In this document: one piece after another, positions 37,721 to 50,900 of the stretch | Position numbering within the stretch: the first letter of the stretch is position 1 | How the letters are laid out: every line of letters starts with the position of its first letter | NCBI GenBank assembly: GCA_017590115.1 | Contig: JAGGNK010009114.1 | Span: 21,490,662 to 21,554,661 of the forward strand | Reading direction: 5' to 3' | DNA length: 64,000 nucleotides | Origin: Montifringilla adamsi | Taxonomy: Eukaryota > Chordata > Aves > Passeriformes > Passeridae | Translations under genes and position numbers: made by a program | The notes under the pieces: model-generated | Database searches by the model: none | What the model saw: the letters and a program-made list of their open reading frames with translations, nothing else | What the model was told of the DNA's origin: nothing

Positions 37721-40359
37721 GCACAGCCCAGGAACCCAGCCTTTAGGAGAGAAGTCTGGCTGGTGGCATCAAAATTAAAGCTTTCACAGTGTCTTAACGT
37801 GTCTTGGAGGGCACAGACTACTGTACAACTGAGATAAAATTAAACATCTGGTCCAGGGATGTTCAACAGTTTCACTTTAGGTGACACACAGTACAGACAC
37901 TATTTTTATCTCTGGGCTAACAGCCTGCTCTTGTAGCAAACTCCTTTCCTTCTGTGTCTCACCAGCACATGCACTCCTACCCCACACAAGAGGCAAGGAT
38001 GGATGCTGGGGGGTGAAGCCTGTGGGTTAAAGCAGATTAAAATTTCAGCTGACTGGTGTGAGGTCAGAGGAACAGGGCGAGGCTCTGTGCACACCAAACT
38101 GAGCATTTACACCCCCCCTGTGCTGCAGCCTGACCCAACTGATGTTGTGATGTTAGACAACAGTAATTAAACACATTTCAAAGCCTGCTGCCTACAGGAG
38201 ATGGGACTGGATGACCCTCCAAGCATCACATTTGTGACAAGGCAGAATAATGTGATGGCTTTGAAAAAGTGAAGACAGATAAAATAATGAAGAATTAAGA
38301 AAATTTAAGTTGGGTGGTTTTACTCATCCCTTCTCAGGATATAAAAATAGTTGGCAGAGATCAAAAAGGCAACAAATCATCCTCCCAGCACGAACAGCGC
38401 TGATATGTCCCAGCAAGGAACAGAAACGGCTGTATGGAAAAGACCTTGCAACACAGAGAGACTGGCAAGCCTGTGGGAAGACCTGACAGCTTTCCTCAAA
38501 AGGTTTCAACTGATTTTAATTGACCATACTGAAATTTTCTTCCCCTCTGCCTTGTAAGCAGCAGTTGTTTATAAACTGCACCTCCTTTTTTCTCAATGCA
38601 GTGCTGCTCCTGTCAACCCGAGACACATTTTCCTATTCAGCCTTCCTAAATTTCACTGATAGATGTACCAAGTGTAACCTGGTGATAAGATTAGTGGTTA
38701 GAGTCTATTAAACGTTTCTTGAAAACAACCTTTTACTGAGCTAATGAGCTTCCAGCTCCACCTGGGTTTACAATTTACATATTCAAAAATCCTATTTGAC
38801 TATATGGTAGAGTGTAGAGATTTATATTTCCTTTTCCAGCATATTCTGGCTTAATATCAGAGCAAAGTAACATTAAAAATAGGAAACTAAATTGTACTGT
38901 ATTGTTCGTCCATTGCAGGGTGAATGCTTATTTGCTTTGAAAGTGCTTTGCACTTTTTGCTTTCACCAGAAGCAGCTGAAACTAGTAGCTAACTCATAGG
39001 CAGGATGATTTATAAGACATTGTAGTCCCAGCCTGTCAGCTGACTGCTGTAGAAATAGTTTATCTACACCTGAGGTTTGGCACCTCTTCTCCCACTTTGT
39101 CTCACCTCAAAATGCTCAGAGACCACATCTTTCATGCTCTCCTGCTTTTGCTGCTGCTGACAGGAACAAAAGCTGCACTGCCAGCCAGTGTTCATATATT
39201 CAAGTTTCAGAAGACACTGTGCTAATTCCTGTAAGGTACTTACAAATGCAGAGAGTAAAAATCTCGTGTGTTGGCAATCCTAGTTAGTTATCCTGAAACA
39301 AGTCTCTGGTGGCACACAATTATTTAAGGATTGCTCACATACTTTATTGTCTGTTTTACTTCTCTTTGAGCTTCAGCTTTGGGAGCACCCAGAAGGTGAG
39401 GAAAAGGCTTCACTGGGGCAAACTGAGAGCCCAGAGTGACAGACCCATTCGAGGAGAACATAGGGACATCACCCACGTGGCAGGGAATGGTCCACAAGCC
39501 TCTGGGTGGCAACAGAATGTTTCTCCCTACAAGCTCTCAAAGGGTGGCCAAAGTTCTGAGAAAACCCTTTTTTCCTAATACACCCCCTTCTGTAGCTGTA
39601 AGCAGTCCTTCCCTCCAAGCATGGTTTTGATTTCTCTTTCAAGTACCTGTGAAAGCCCAGATTTCCCTCCTGAAGCAATACCCCCAAAGGAAAGCACTAA
39701 AAATACCCTCAGTAATTTGTGCATCCATTTCTTGACATTTTTCAGTAATTCCATCCATCACTGTTTCTCCATTTTGCCTGGCAAGAGCAATAGGGATCTG
39801 ACTACAATATCATTGTTGATCACAGTCAAAAAAAAGACTATATGGACATTTTTAATTATATTGTTCTAAAATTACTTTTATGCTATGATATGTTTTTTGC
39901 ATTTCAAAGCAAATCCATATTTAAAATTAAGCAGATGCTTTAAGGCTTTCACCGAGGGCATTTCTCTAAGCCATTTACAGGCAGCTGCAGCTTTGACTGC
40001 AGATAAACATTTTTAAACAAGAGGATGAGTTACATTACTCACTTAGCTCAGTGCTGCTCTTTATCTGGCTCCCATTTTTGTGTTGGATCAAACCCTGAAT
40101 GCCACAAGACAAAAGGAATATAATCAGATTGTTGTTTTGCATTACTTGGCCTACATGCTAATGCCATTCAAATGCATTTAGGAAAATCTTTTTGTTTAGA
40201 TGTATTACAAATCTGCAAATAAATTAGTGCTTACTTACAAGCTTCATAAATCACTTTCCTCTCCGTATGCCTTTTTTTATTATTATTTTGCTGTTTAGGA
40301 TGTAGATAATGTCTATTTTGGAAGGCCCTTGTGGACAAAAGCACTTATGACTTGGACTC

Positions 40360-40400
40360 AAAAAAAAAAAAAAAAAGAAAAAAAAAACCACCAAAAAAAA
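40360..40400. repeat. Poly-A tract with interruptions
   Basis: Seventeen A residues, one G, then more A-rich sequence with CCACC. No polyadenylation signal or recognised retrocopy precedes it. Confidence 0.8.
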
Positions 40401-41240
40401 CACAGTAACCTGAAAATTTAATACCCCGAGGCTCCTTTCAGACATGAAATAATGAGTATGAGGGAATGCCTCCAAATCCTCAAATTTTCATGTGGTTTAC
40501 CAGAAAGCCATAAACTGTCTTGGTCAAAACTGGTCCCAAACTCACTGACAGTCAACTTCTAGAAAGTTCAGAGTGAACTGAATTTCAGGCTCTGTTACGA
40601 AACCCTCTCTTTATAAAAGCACAAATGAGAATCCACAGAGCCTTAACTTCATTTTGTATCAGACTGAATTAAAGCAGCTCAGTAATTAAAGACATGAAAG
40701 TTGTAATCACTAATGACAAGCATCCACAGAGCAGCTTGGGGGTGGCACTGGTGACAGCCACCTCTCTTCCCCCAGCAGATCAGCCTGGGACAAAAACATG
40801 GAGTTTGGTGACCTGGATGCTAATTTCCCCACACATTCCTCAGGGAAAGCTAATGCATTATTTGCATATATGCAAACGCTGGAGGGATTTGTGTGCCCAC
40901 CATTTCCATCTGCCTCTGGCTCAGCCCATCTCTGCCACCTCAGGCATAAGTAGATATTCCAGAGATGCTTTAAACACAGGCACCTCTCTAATTGGAAGCT
41001 TATTAAAGATTATGTGTATGTTGTTTTTAATCATCTTAAGAAATTTGGCTTCAGCTTTACTTTCCTGGACAGCTCCTCAGTAGTGACACAGGACTGCCCA
41101 AAACATGTCCATTACAGCCATAGTGTCTTCTACACAAATTCTGTTGCCTTTGGAAATTTTTGCTATCTCTGAAATACTCTAGAATATTTCAACCATCTGC
41201 ATTTCACCTGATATGTTACTTGGCAGTGGAGGAGGTTCCC

Positions 41241-41628
41241 TGTCACTGTCATACTTTCTGAAAAATCCTTTCGCTAGGATTTTCTCCTGAGAAGCTGACA
41301 AGCCTCAGAAAAGAAATGTAAACAATAACTATCTGATGGCTGTGGAATGTGGTCTGGAGGTTGTTTACCAACAAATGCATCTTTGATTGGTCTCATGTGA
41401 GTTGTTTTTACTTAATGACCAATCACAGCCAGCTGTGTTGGACTCTCTGTCTGTCATGAGTTTTTATTATTCATTCCTTTCCTAGCCTTCTGATGAAATC
41501 CTTTCTTCTTTTCTTTTAGTATAGCACTTTTTAATATAATATAGTATCATATAATAAATCAGCCTTCTAAGAAATATGGAGTGAGATTCACCTCTTCCCT
41601 CATCTTGGGACCCTCGAACACAGCCACA
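41241..41628 (+). mobile_element. Endogenous retroviral LTR, well preserved
   Basis: A 388-bp segment starts TGTCACTGTC and ends CACAGCCACA. In order it has AGGATTTTCTCCTGAGAAG, TTGTTTACC, the ACCAATCACAGCCAGC box, TCTGTCATGAG, a TAGTATAG-type AT stretch, AATAAA at 41553-41558 and CAGCCTTCTAAG. This is the U3-R-U5 layout of a songbird-type retroviral LTR. No matching 5-bp target duplication is seen (TTCCC left, ATTGG right). Instead AT-TGGTCACTCC follows, at the position of a primer-binding site, so this may be the relic of a 5' LTR with a little leader. It is antisense to DPP10. No viral genes remain. Confidence 0.75.
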
Positions 41629-43934
41629 ATTGGTCACTCCAAGTGAGTGGCATTGATGGTCACCACAGTTTGCTCTTTTTCAGAACTGGAAATGTCAATT
41701 GTCTTATCACAGAAGAGCAAACTCCAGATCCACATTCAGGTTGCTGATTTTTAAAAATTTTCTTGGACTTCATGTATGTCTCAATTAACTAATTAATTTG
41801 CTGCACACCAAGAATTAGACCAAGTCTCTTGAACTGGCATCCAACAGAGGCAACACGTGGCTGCACTGGGTGGGTTGTAGTGAGATGTGATGAGTTGGCT
41901 GAAGCTGATACAGCTGGAGCACCAGCAGCTCCTCCTGACATAAACCTTGAGTAGCCAGCTGAAGGGGGAAAACATTAAACCAATTTCATCCAATCCTGAG
42001 GCTAATTTCTCATTGGAAGCTGAAAATTATGTCACTTTCAGAAGATGGATTCTAAGCGTTGTTCCTTGCTTTTTAAGTCTCCTGTTTCTTATGAAAACTA
42101 ACCAAAAATACCTTCAGGGCTGCCATGGGACTGACTCTAAAAAAACCATCATTTTCATATCCAAGAGATATCCTCATAAGGGATCCCATGGGGTGGCTGT
42201 GTTTGCATAGACTCTAAAGCAGTAACATGAGTTTTAGAAGTCAGACTCTGACAGTCCCAGGAAGAGGAAGGAAAATGTCATTCTATTCACAGTTTACAAA
42301 GCACTACAATTTTTATGGTATTTTAAATTTGTTTTATATCTTTAATGTCAAAACTAGCAGTCTCACACACTGTGCACTAGGTGTTTTATCACCATTTTTG
42401 GTCAAATAAACTTTAATTAGGTTGAGGTTTTTTTTAAAAGGTACTTGACATTTTCCAGTCTCCAAAGGGGTTTTTGACTGCAACCCCACTGCTCCTCTTT
42501 TGGAAAGGCCCACAAGCCTTCTGCTGCTCACCTGTTTAATCCTACAAACTGTAACAAACTATGGGAAGAAAAGAGAACTAATATTTACTTATTTACTTTT
42601 AAAAGTCTTAACATCCCTCACTGATTTAAGTTGGGAGCAGGGAGGGCAGGCTGTGAAGTTTTACTTACAGAACCAGCTTTGATATTTCTTTTAGAACAAT
42701 AAGCTTAATTTTTACAACATAAAATGCTGAATAATGTGACCTCAAAAAATTTTGCTTATCTGTTGACCTGGAAAAAGGATAAAATATAATGTAAACACAA
42801 GTATGAAGAGAAAATCACATGGGAAAAAACAGTTTCTTTTGAGAATAGATTCTAATCTATTCTAATAAGAATTTAAGGTATGAGTGGTCTGTAAACTTTA
42901 TATTTTTGCAATTTAGCAATGAGAAGCACATGTGGGATCACTGATTAAAAAAATTATTGTCAGTCTATCCCAAGCTTGTATCTCCTTACAGGCTAGAAGA
43001 CAATATCAAACCTTTCAGCTGAATCATATAAAGTCTTTTAGATTCAAGTCAAATTCTGTTGCATTTCTATTTACAAGGCTGTATATTCTTTGCAAAAATA
43101 TTCTACATTTGTTAGTTGGGTTTTTTTACCAAGAATTGCTTAAATTATTCTTAAATGTAATCTGGAACTGTTCCGAAATAGTAAGATTTTTTAAGTCTTC
43201 ACTTGGTTACCATAATCAGCCATTACTGATCATCAACTTTACTCCACAATCTGAATATTTATCTCATTATTAGCATGGGAAATTTGACCTCAGTTCAACT
43301 CAAAAAGCTTGCAGAAGGATATGGTTGTGCAAAGCATGAGTTCTTCTACTCAAAGTTCCATTTCTACTTTAGGGAAAAAAAAATTAAACTTCCACTTCTA
43401 AAAGTAAAGTGCAAAATATACAAGTGCTCTAAAAATAATTTTCGTTGAAGTCTATGTATAACTTTTACATATTCCATTTAAATATATTTTAATCTAGACA
43501 AGTTGAGAAAAGCTACTTATTTTTTGGACCTTTGGGGCCTTCAGATGAGCCAAAACAGCAATTTTTTAATTCAAATATTCCTTGGAACAACACACATGGT
43601 AGAACCAGAAGAATAGTACTTACTCACAGTGTAAAAACCTGCATACTTGTTTTAATTTTTTATGGTTTTTTGGCACATGCCCTGTCAGGAGAAGGCAGCC
43701 AGACCACACGCTGACTCTCTGACTGGCTCAAGCATTAGCTATGCTGTTTCATACCACAGGCAACAACCCTGCTTCTGAAAAGCTTTCCATCCACAGAGAA
43801 GATGGTCTTGCCATAAAATGTTACAGCTCCTGCTAGAAAATGTAGAGAAGAATATCAATTAAGTATTTTTATATTGTATTTTATATTGGGAATTGTATAT
43901 TGTAATATCTGGGTAAAAAAATGTTGAAAAGAAG
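41629..43934. other. AT-rich intronic sequence
   Basis: The first 35 or so bases may be retroviral leader. The remainder has no recognised gene or repeat except a 9-bp inverted repeat at 42842-42850 / 42855-42863. Confidence 0.5.
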
Positions 43935-44018
43935 AAGGAAGGAAGGAAGGAAGGAAGGAAGGAAGGAAGGAAGGAAGGAAGGAAGGAAGGAAGGAAGGAA
44001 GGAAGGAAGGAAGGAAGG
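43935..44018. repeat. (AAGG)21 microsatellite
   Basis: Twenty-one uninterrupted AAGG units, 84 bp. All-purine on the plus strand, so it is a mirror-symmetric tract able to form triplex DNA. It also presents arrayed GGAA words, the core of ETS-factor sites. Likely length-variable between individuals. Confidence 0.97.
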
Positions 44019-44628
44019 GTCTGTTGCCACATAAGAGGGAAGTCTCATAACAATTGCTACTATATAAACTCTTGAGCTGAAGGAGGAGTTTTCATTTCTG
44101 AATATTTTTTACTTAGAAACAACATAAAGCCAACAGAAGCAAGACAGCTCTACATCACTTTGATATGACCTCTATTTTTCAAGATCATTTAGCCTTCTGA
44201 AAGGCTATGCCTAGAATTTGCATTGCAGAAAATGCAAATAACTCAAAACCTCAAGGAAACGTCTTTTCTGTCTCAAAGAAACATCTGATGAAGCAACTTT
44301 AATTTACTCATGAACTGGCAAACCTAATTAAAGGATCCAGGATGTTATAGTGATGGATTTGGACACTAATACATATCTGAGAAAGAGGCTGGCTTCAAAG
44401 TAAACAGAGAAGCTTCTATTCATAAATATTTAACTGAAGCATTGATACAAAAATGAGAAAATCTTCATTCTATTCCCTAAGGAACTTCTTTGAAACAAAA
44501 CTGCTCATTGAAACTAGCAACTTCTAATTCTCACAGATATGGGGGCGGGGGGGATGATTTAATATAAGCATTTGTTTTAAAAAAGCTTCTACAAATTTCC
44601 AGTTTAGCAACATGACATGACATTTGAG
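44019..44628. other. AT-rich intronic sequence, nothing coding
   Basis: No feature except a short G-rich run (GGGGGCGGGGGGG) at about 44540-44553. Confidence 0.5.
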
Positions 44629-44735
44629 TCATGGAATCCCAGAGTGGTTTGGGTTGGAAGGGCCCCTATGGATATTTCCCTCCAAGTCCCCTGCAATGGT
44701 CAGAGACACCAGCTTGCTCAAAGGTGTCCAGTCCT
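44629..44735 (-). mobile_element. Short CR1 LINE 3' fragment
   Basis: About 100 bases match the reverse complement of the CR1 3' end: TCATGGAATCCCAGAGTGG, TTTGGGTTGGAAGGG, a diverged middle, CCCCTGCAATGGTCAG, then TTGCTCAAAGG. Similarity stops near 44735. The element is on the minus strand. Overlapping plus-strand ORFs here are repeat artefacts. Confidence 0.8.
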
Positions 44736-47587
44736 ACCCAGAGTTTGTGGCTATACCTTCAGCTCTGCCCCATGGCTATGCCAGACTTCAAGGTGTCCTT
44801 TTCCAGCTGTGTAAGAATTGTCCTCAGAAGGCAGGAGTGCATGGAAGGATCCAGCTTTGTCACTCCCTTCTTGCACAAACGCCACTCCTATCATTTCAGC
44901 TGCAGGTGCAAGTGATAAGTGACCCTTGCAGTGCTCTCAAAAGACCTATCTCAGGTCCCTTCCACCCTAGTTCTCCCAGGCAGACCTCAGCCAGAGAGCA
45001 GGTAAATCTCATCAGCTGCCCTTTAAGGGGCTGGAGGTTGTGATGGCCCATGGCAATTACCCCTTCTCCCCAGACACCAGCCTGTCCCTCTGGCAGACAG
45101 ACCTCACTGCCCCACCAGCACATCTCCAGAACCAAAATCTCTCTTCCCTTGCCTGTGCTGCCTTGTGCTGGTCCTCCATTTTCACAGCCACACTTAATTA
45201 CAGAAAGAGTGCCTGATCTTCTTTGAACCAACAAAACCTTAATCCAAATGACTGTTGCAGTATTGCATGTCTGTTAGGTCACTAATTACTAAAATGTTAT
45301 TGGACCAGAAACCTAAAGTGAATCTCACAGCAATTAAATAAAATTCAGAAGCTGGCATTAAATTCACATAATTATTGGCAGGCTACTAATCTTACCTGTC
45401 CAAGAGCCACCTACTGAAATGGGATTAAGAAGAAGAAGATCAGTGGGAGTTCCTATCATCACTAAATCACAAAGTCACCTGGCACTTTGTGAATATTTAA
45501 TGTGCTTGAACATTCAAAGCATCTTCCAGCATGTCAGAGAGGCCATCTAAACTTTTAGTCATTACCAGCATAATCACATGATTTCAAAACAGTTTTGAAA
45601 TCAAGTAAACAAAGGGTACAAGCCCATGGTCAGGTGTGATCCCATTCCAGCAGCTGAGAGAGTCATCAGGTGGGACAGTGGAACTCTCTGTACGTTCCCA
45701 CTCAGATCTGATTAACTGAGTCCACCAGGGTACAAAGATGTCTCTGTGCAGAGTGTACCCATTCCCAGCATGGCTCTGTGAGGCTGCTGCACCATGAAAA
45801 GAGCATCTGCACTGCAGCCCTGCTACTGAAACCTGAGAATAACCCAGCCATGCTTTAACTTCCCTTGAAAGCACAAACTGCTTCTGAACATGTGCATAGC
45901 AAAACTATTATTGCTCTGGTTATTGGTAGTTATTTATCAATTACACTCAGGATCTGCAGCAGATTTCAGCAATTACTCTGATTTTACTCTTTGATTCCAT
46001 CCACATTTCCTCAGCTTGCTGCTACAACATGCATTATACATGCTGTGTATTCCTCCAGCACGTTCAGTGCTCTGCGTAGAAATGATGGATCTAAGAAGCC
46101 CCAGAGTCTGCCTCAAAAAGTTGTGCAATCAAGTTTCCTCATAAGATCATTTGATGCATGTTGATGACACTCAGCACCACCAGCTTTCATCTCATCAGCC
46201 AACTTGGATCATATCTTGCCTTCAGGAAAGAAGGGCAAAAATCTTTGTAACTCACCACTAAATATAAAGCTACATTATTAAGAAACATAAGTCAAACTCC
46301 TTCAGCAGAGCCAGGCAGATTTCCTAGCTCTGTGGCATTTCTCACTGAACGACAAGAAAATCAATCAAATGTGGCTGGACAGGGAAGATCCTCATTAGCT
46401 TTTTTGTGTCACTCTGTTCTTCACAGAGCAATGAAGATCACAATTACATCAGTTCATTACTTTGACAATGCAAAGATAATGAAATATTCTTTATAGTATA
46501 TATTCTCTATGTACAGCATATGCTTCCTCTATATTTTAGATCCTTCTATCTCTTTAGGAAAGGTGAATACAAATACCTCCAGGCTGAACAAACAAACAAA
46601 CAAAATACAACAGCACCTTTATTCTGCACCTTCAGATGACCTATGGAGAAATCAAGAGTCACCTACCCAATAACTCTGTCCCCTTAAAAATCAACAGAAC
46701 TTCTGACACTTTATCTTAAAAAGGAACAAGACTGGTACTTTTCCTCTTGAATATTGTATTTCAGCTGGGTATTGAAAAGAGATGGGAGCCCTCAAGGTCT
46801 CAGCACTTCTAACACCAAGCCCTCAGCAGCCGTGTGCAAGATATTTTTCTTTGTCTCAGTGTCCATCATAGAAGGGAATTAATAGTGCTTAATCGTTCAT
46901 CATGTTGGCATGAGGCAAGTACATGGCGATTTCTTGATGTGTTTTTTGAAAATGTAAATTGTCACCTATGGAAACTCCCAAGTATCACAGACCTGACTCA
47001 GAAAAACACATGCGAGAAAATGTCTGAAAAGAAGAAATTTTGATTAAATAATGACTGTGGGATTAGATCTGTTATTAAAAAGATAAAACCCATCTATTAT
47101 CTAGCTTTTGTAGCCAGGGATATTCTCCATAAATCATAATGAATAAAGTAGTCACATAAAATAATACTGAATGCAGAAGGGTTATCAGTGTCATTTTAGT
47201 ATTACCTCTCACTATCTTCATTATCTTAGAAACTTTTTATCATCTTTTTTGTGCCATTTTGAGAAAACACTGACAATCAGATATTAAGTATTTTCAAGTA
47301 AACCCCTTTACAAAAAAACAGTTATAATATTTTATCTCTTTTTCTCCCCTCTTCTTCAGAAAGATTCATCAGCTCAACACCTTACCACTACCTTTTCATC
47401 TACATGAGAGTTGTCCAGAGGCAGTAGGATGAAAAAAACAATATAAAGAGAAAACATTACCACAGAGCAATGTATGCACAAAACACAATTTCTTCCAGCT
47501 CTTCCAGGCTGCCTCCTGGTAGATGGGAGGGGATATTATTGACAACTCTGCTGTTCTTCATAGCACTTTTAATTTTCTCCTTTTTTT
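44736..47587. other. Intronic sequence, nothing recognised
   Basis: A moderately GC-rich part (about 44740-45200) gives overlapping ORFs in both strands without any recognisable domain. The rest is AT-rich. A short (AAAC) run occurs near 46590-46602. Confidence 0.5.
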
Positions 47588-47975
47588 ATAGAATCATGGA
47601 ATAATTTAAGTTGTTAGGGACCTTTAAAGTTTATCTACTCCAACCACCCTGCAGTGAGCAGGGACATCTCCAACCAGACCAGGCTGTTCAGGGCCCCATC
47701 CAATCTGACATCCAGTGTTTCCAGGGATGGACCTTCTACCACCTCTCTGAGCAACCTGTGCCAGTGCCTCACCACTGTCATTGTAAAACACATCCTTATA
47801 TCTAGTTTAAATCTACCCTCTTTAAATTTTAATTACCCCTTTCCTTACTCCAACAGGCCCAGCTAAAAAGTCTGATCCCATCTTTCTCCTAAGATGAGAA
47901 AGTGTTGCCCTTTAAGTGTTGCAAGGCTGCTCTAAGGGTCCCTGGACACTTTTACAGCCTTGGCTCCAGCTTGAA
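47588..47975 (-). mobile_element. CR1 LINE 3' fragment, longest in the window
   Basis: The plus strand starts TATAGAATCATGGAATAA, the reverse complement of the CR1 terminal octamer region. It continues through CTCCAACCACCCTGCAG, GACCAGGCTGTTCAGGGCCC, TTCCAGGGATGGACC, TGAGCAACCTGTGCCAGTG, AAATCTACCCTCTTTAAA and a diverged GCAAGGCTGCTCTAAGGGTC block. Nearly 390 bases are kept, 5'-truncated, on the minus strand. Confidence 0.85.
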
Positions 47976-50900
47976 AACTCCCAGCCACCTCTGCTGCTGA
48001 TGGCATCTGGCCACTGCCTGGCAGACAAGAACTTTGATGCTTCCACAAATACTTTTGGCATAAAATCATGTATTTGGCATTTTCAGCCTTAGGGGTAGAG
48101 GAGGATCAATTCCATGGATATTTTCTTGGAAACTAAAATTATCAAAGATAATGAGAAGAAAAAAAAACCAAAAAAACAAAAAAAGCTGTTTGTGTGGTAT
48201 GCAGTGAGTTGATGCTCTGCAGAACCAGTTCACTAATAAAACAAATATCTTGGGAGTAATTTCTTATCCATTAAGATGGCTTATAATTGATTAATGAAGT
48301 ATACAGTCTCAACATTTTCCTTTCACTGAACATTTTCACATTACAATGCCCAGAAATATTTCTATAAGTATTTAATGGCAGAAATAGATTTGGTCCATCT
48401 TATATCAACTCTCATCTGCCATGCTTTATTCTGTGTCAGAGGGAATAGTCACTACTGTTGAAGGATATCATCTGTATTAGACAGACAGCCAAGAGAACCT
48501 ACAGCTTGTATCAAGACTTTACATATTTACAATTTGCATTTATCTTTTTAAGCTTTCAATAAGAAATTTCTCTGAGATATTTCTTCTAAGATGTTTTATT
48601 GTTTGTTTACAGTAATTTAGCTACTTTAACAACCACTTAGATGATATATTTACTCAGCTACTTCATCTGGAACATGCTTCCTTTTATGTCTCATGGTCTA
48701 CACAGCACTTTCTACAGCAGAATTGTAGCTATTCAATAATTTAAACTTTGACATTATGAGACTGTCAAACATAGTACTAATCTGGAGAACTCTTACATTA
48801 TCACATACTACTCTATATAGCCTATACCTGTAGGTATTCCACATTTTAATTTAAGAAGTTAAACTATAATTGTTGATTGTATAAGTGTACATGATCAACC
48901 ACACAAGTCATCATTCAAAGCAGTTATTAAATAGAAACAAAAATTTACGTTAAAGTGTAATGTTAGTATTTTCATTCCTATGCTCTAAATGCAGAAATCA
49001 TTAAAGAATGATCTTTGGGCTTTCAGATACTTTACTGTTTGCTTTCTCTGCAGTAACAACACAGAAGAAATACTGGAAAGTAATGAGCACATAGCATCCC
49101 TCCTCAAAAAATAATTGACCTAAGCAAGAAGGCAGCTTGAGAATTGTTAGTGCTTTAAAAAATACCAAACCATAAAAAATAAATTTCTTCCCAAATCCCA
49201 CTGTATCAGTTGCGGGCATTTTTCCAAAATCTTGCAGTGCACTTTTTCTGCAGTGTGTGCAGCATTCATCAAATGGGAGTAAACCCTATTTTTCTGATTA
49301 CAGTTTAAAAATGAAACATAAAAATCTTGAATATCAGTTGTTATTTCCTTTTCATTCAAACTCAGTCTTTTTTAGTTCCATTGAATCTATCCCACGCCAG
49401 CTTTATTTTGTAAAGGTAGAGTACTCAGACGGTGACACACACAGAAAATACATGTTTATACATCTTTCTCAACATGAGAAATAAGTTCTTCAAAATCCTG
49501 CAATGATGATTCTTTTTCTTTATCAAAATTTAGTTCTAAATGGTTTAGATCTGAAGCTATAACAATATATTTCAGGAGGAAAGGGGATAGACAGGTTGAA
49601 ACTTTAAAGCTTTTTCAATTATTATTATTTCATGTAAAAATGCAAACCATCTTAATTACAGAAATCTTCTTAGGTATAGTGACCCAAATTCTCTGTTGGC
49701 CCATCTCTTTTGCAGCATCAAGTAAGTTACTTCAGAAAGAAATTTTATGCACAACATTCATTCTGAACACTGCCTGGGACTATAAATGAATTTCTTTTAT
49801 GCTGCTCAATCCAGTACAAAAATGACAGAGCTGAGCTGGGAACACAACGCCTGGTAAGGGAATGAGCCTCTCACTTCCACGTGTCTGGAGCTCAATCCAA
49901 ATATAACTTGCCTGTATCAGGATTGCTACAGTGAACCTGCAGAATTTCAAGCCTATATGACAAAAAAACAACTTAAAAATCACAAAATTCTGACACAATT
50001 TTAGTTGTAACTCATGAAATAAATCTCTCACAGTATAACCACCAACTCAATGACTTGGTATTTAAGTACTGGATATGGAAAAGCACAGCTGCCCACCAAT
50101 AACCAAGGGGACAGTGATCATCTAAAATTCTTTTTCTTCATATTTCTAAAGTCCTCAAATTTGAACACTGCTTAGTATTATAATTCTGATAATGTCAGAA
50201 ATGTTCTTTGAATCTCTAAAATATCTTCAAAGATATCTCAAAAAATTTCTTCACAGTGCATCAGCTTTTTGATGGGTTTCACCAGTAAAGGTGACATCTC
50301 TTGGGATGTAATTAATGCCACCAGGAACTTCTAAATCACTGAGGGGAAAGAGGCATCCAGAGAGTTCGGCAAATGTTTAGAGAGGCACAAATACTATGAA
50401 AATAGAAAACCACCAACCTGTGCTTAATTATTTTATGGATTTATTTGCTGAGCATTTGTTTGCCCTCTGCAAACATTTGCATAATCAAGTTTCAGAAACA
50501 TTAATGTTCCCAGAAAACACATTACAGCTGTTGAATTATAAAACTGAGATTTTTCAAACTCCAGACTAAATCTATACAAAAATATGTACTCTAGATGTCA
50601 GCTGAGGTTTTACTGTAGGTAAATGTAGCGAATTCACAGCACAACAATCATCACTAGGAAACAGACCCATGGCTAGTATATATTGGGTCTTTAAACAAAC
50701 AAATCTGTGGTTGTATTGACTCCCGGCAGCCAGGCAATATTGTGTGAAAAAAATTAGTTGAAAATGTTTCTAGTAAGAACACAGTCCTGTCACTTCAGAA
50801 AGTAAAAATCATCCCAAACCATAGAGATGCTCACATGAGCAAGGTGTATATGACGTGACATCAACAGATGTGTCTTCTGAGGTCACCAGAGTGGCTCTGA

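Larger units (their letters stand above)
36151..41240. other. Intronic sequence between two related LTRs
   Basis: Five kilobases with no gag, pol or env-like ORF, so the two LTRs do not bracket a surviving provirus. A 141-codon ORF at 36320-36745 is not recognised. A short sense CR1-like word (GGGACTGGATGACC near 38203) is too small to call. A long poly-T (37671-37717) and a poly-A tract (40360-40400) are present. Confidence 0.5.

Noticed and set aside
37640..37800. Processed gene copy ending at the long poly-T (minus strand)
   Set aside because: No polyadenylation signal complement lies beside the tract, no target duplication was found, and the adjoining sequence is unrecognised.
38195..38230. 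Plus-strand CR1-like word GGGACTGGATGACC
   Set aside because: About 30 bases only; too short to separate from chance, and no terminal octamer array follows.
36151..41240. Provirus bounded by the two plus-strand LTRs
   Set aside because: The LTRs are too different, and no retroviral reading frames are seen between them.
44624..45043. 139-codon plus-strand ORF
   Set aside because: Its start overlaps an antisense CR1 fragment, and overlapping ORFs occur in other frames; a repeat artefact.
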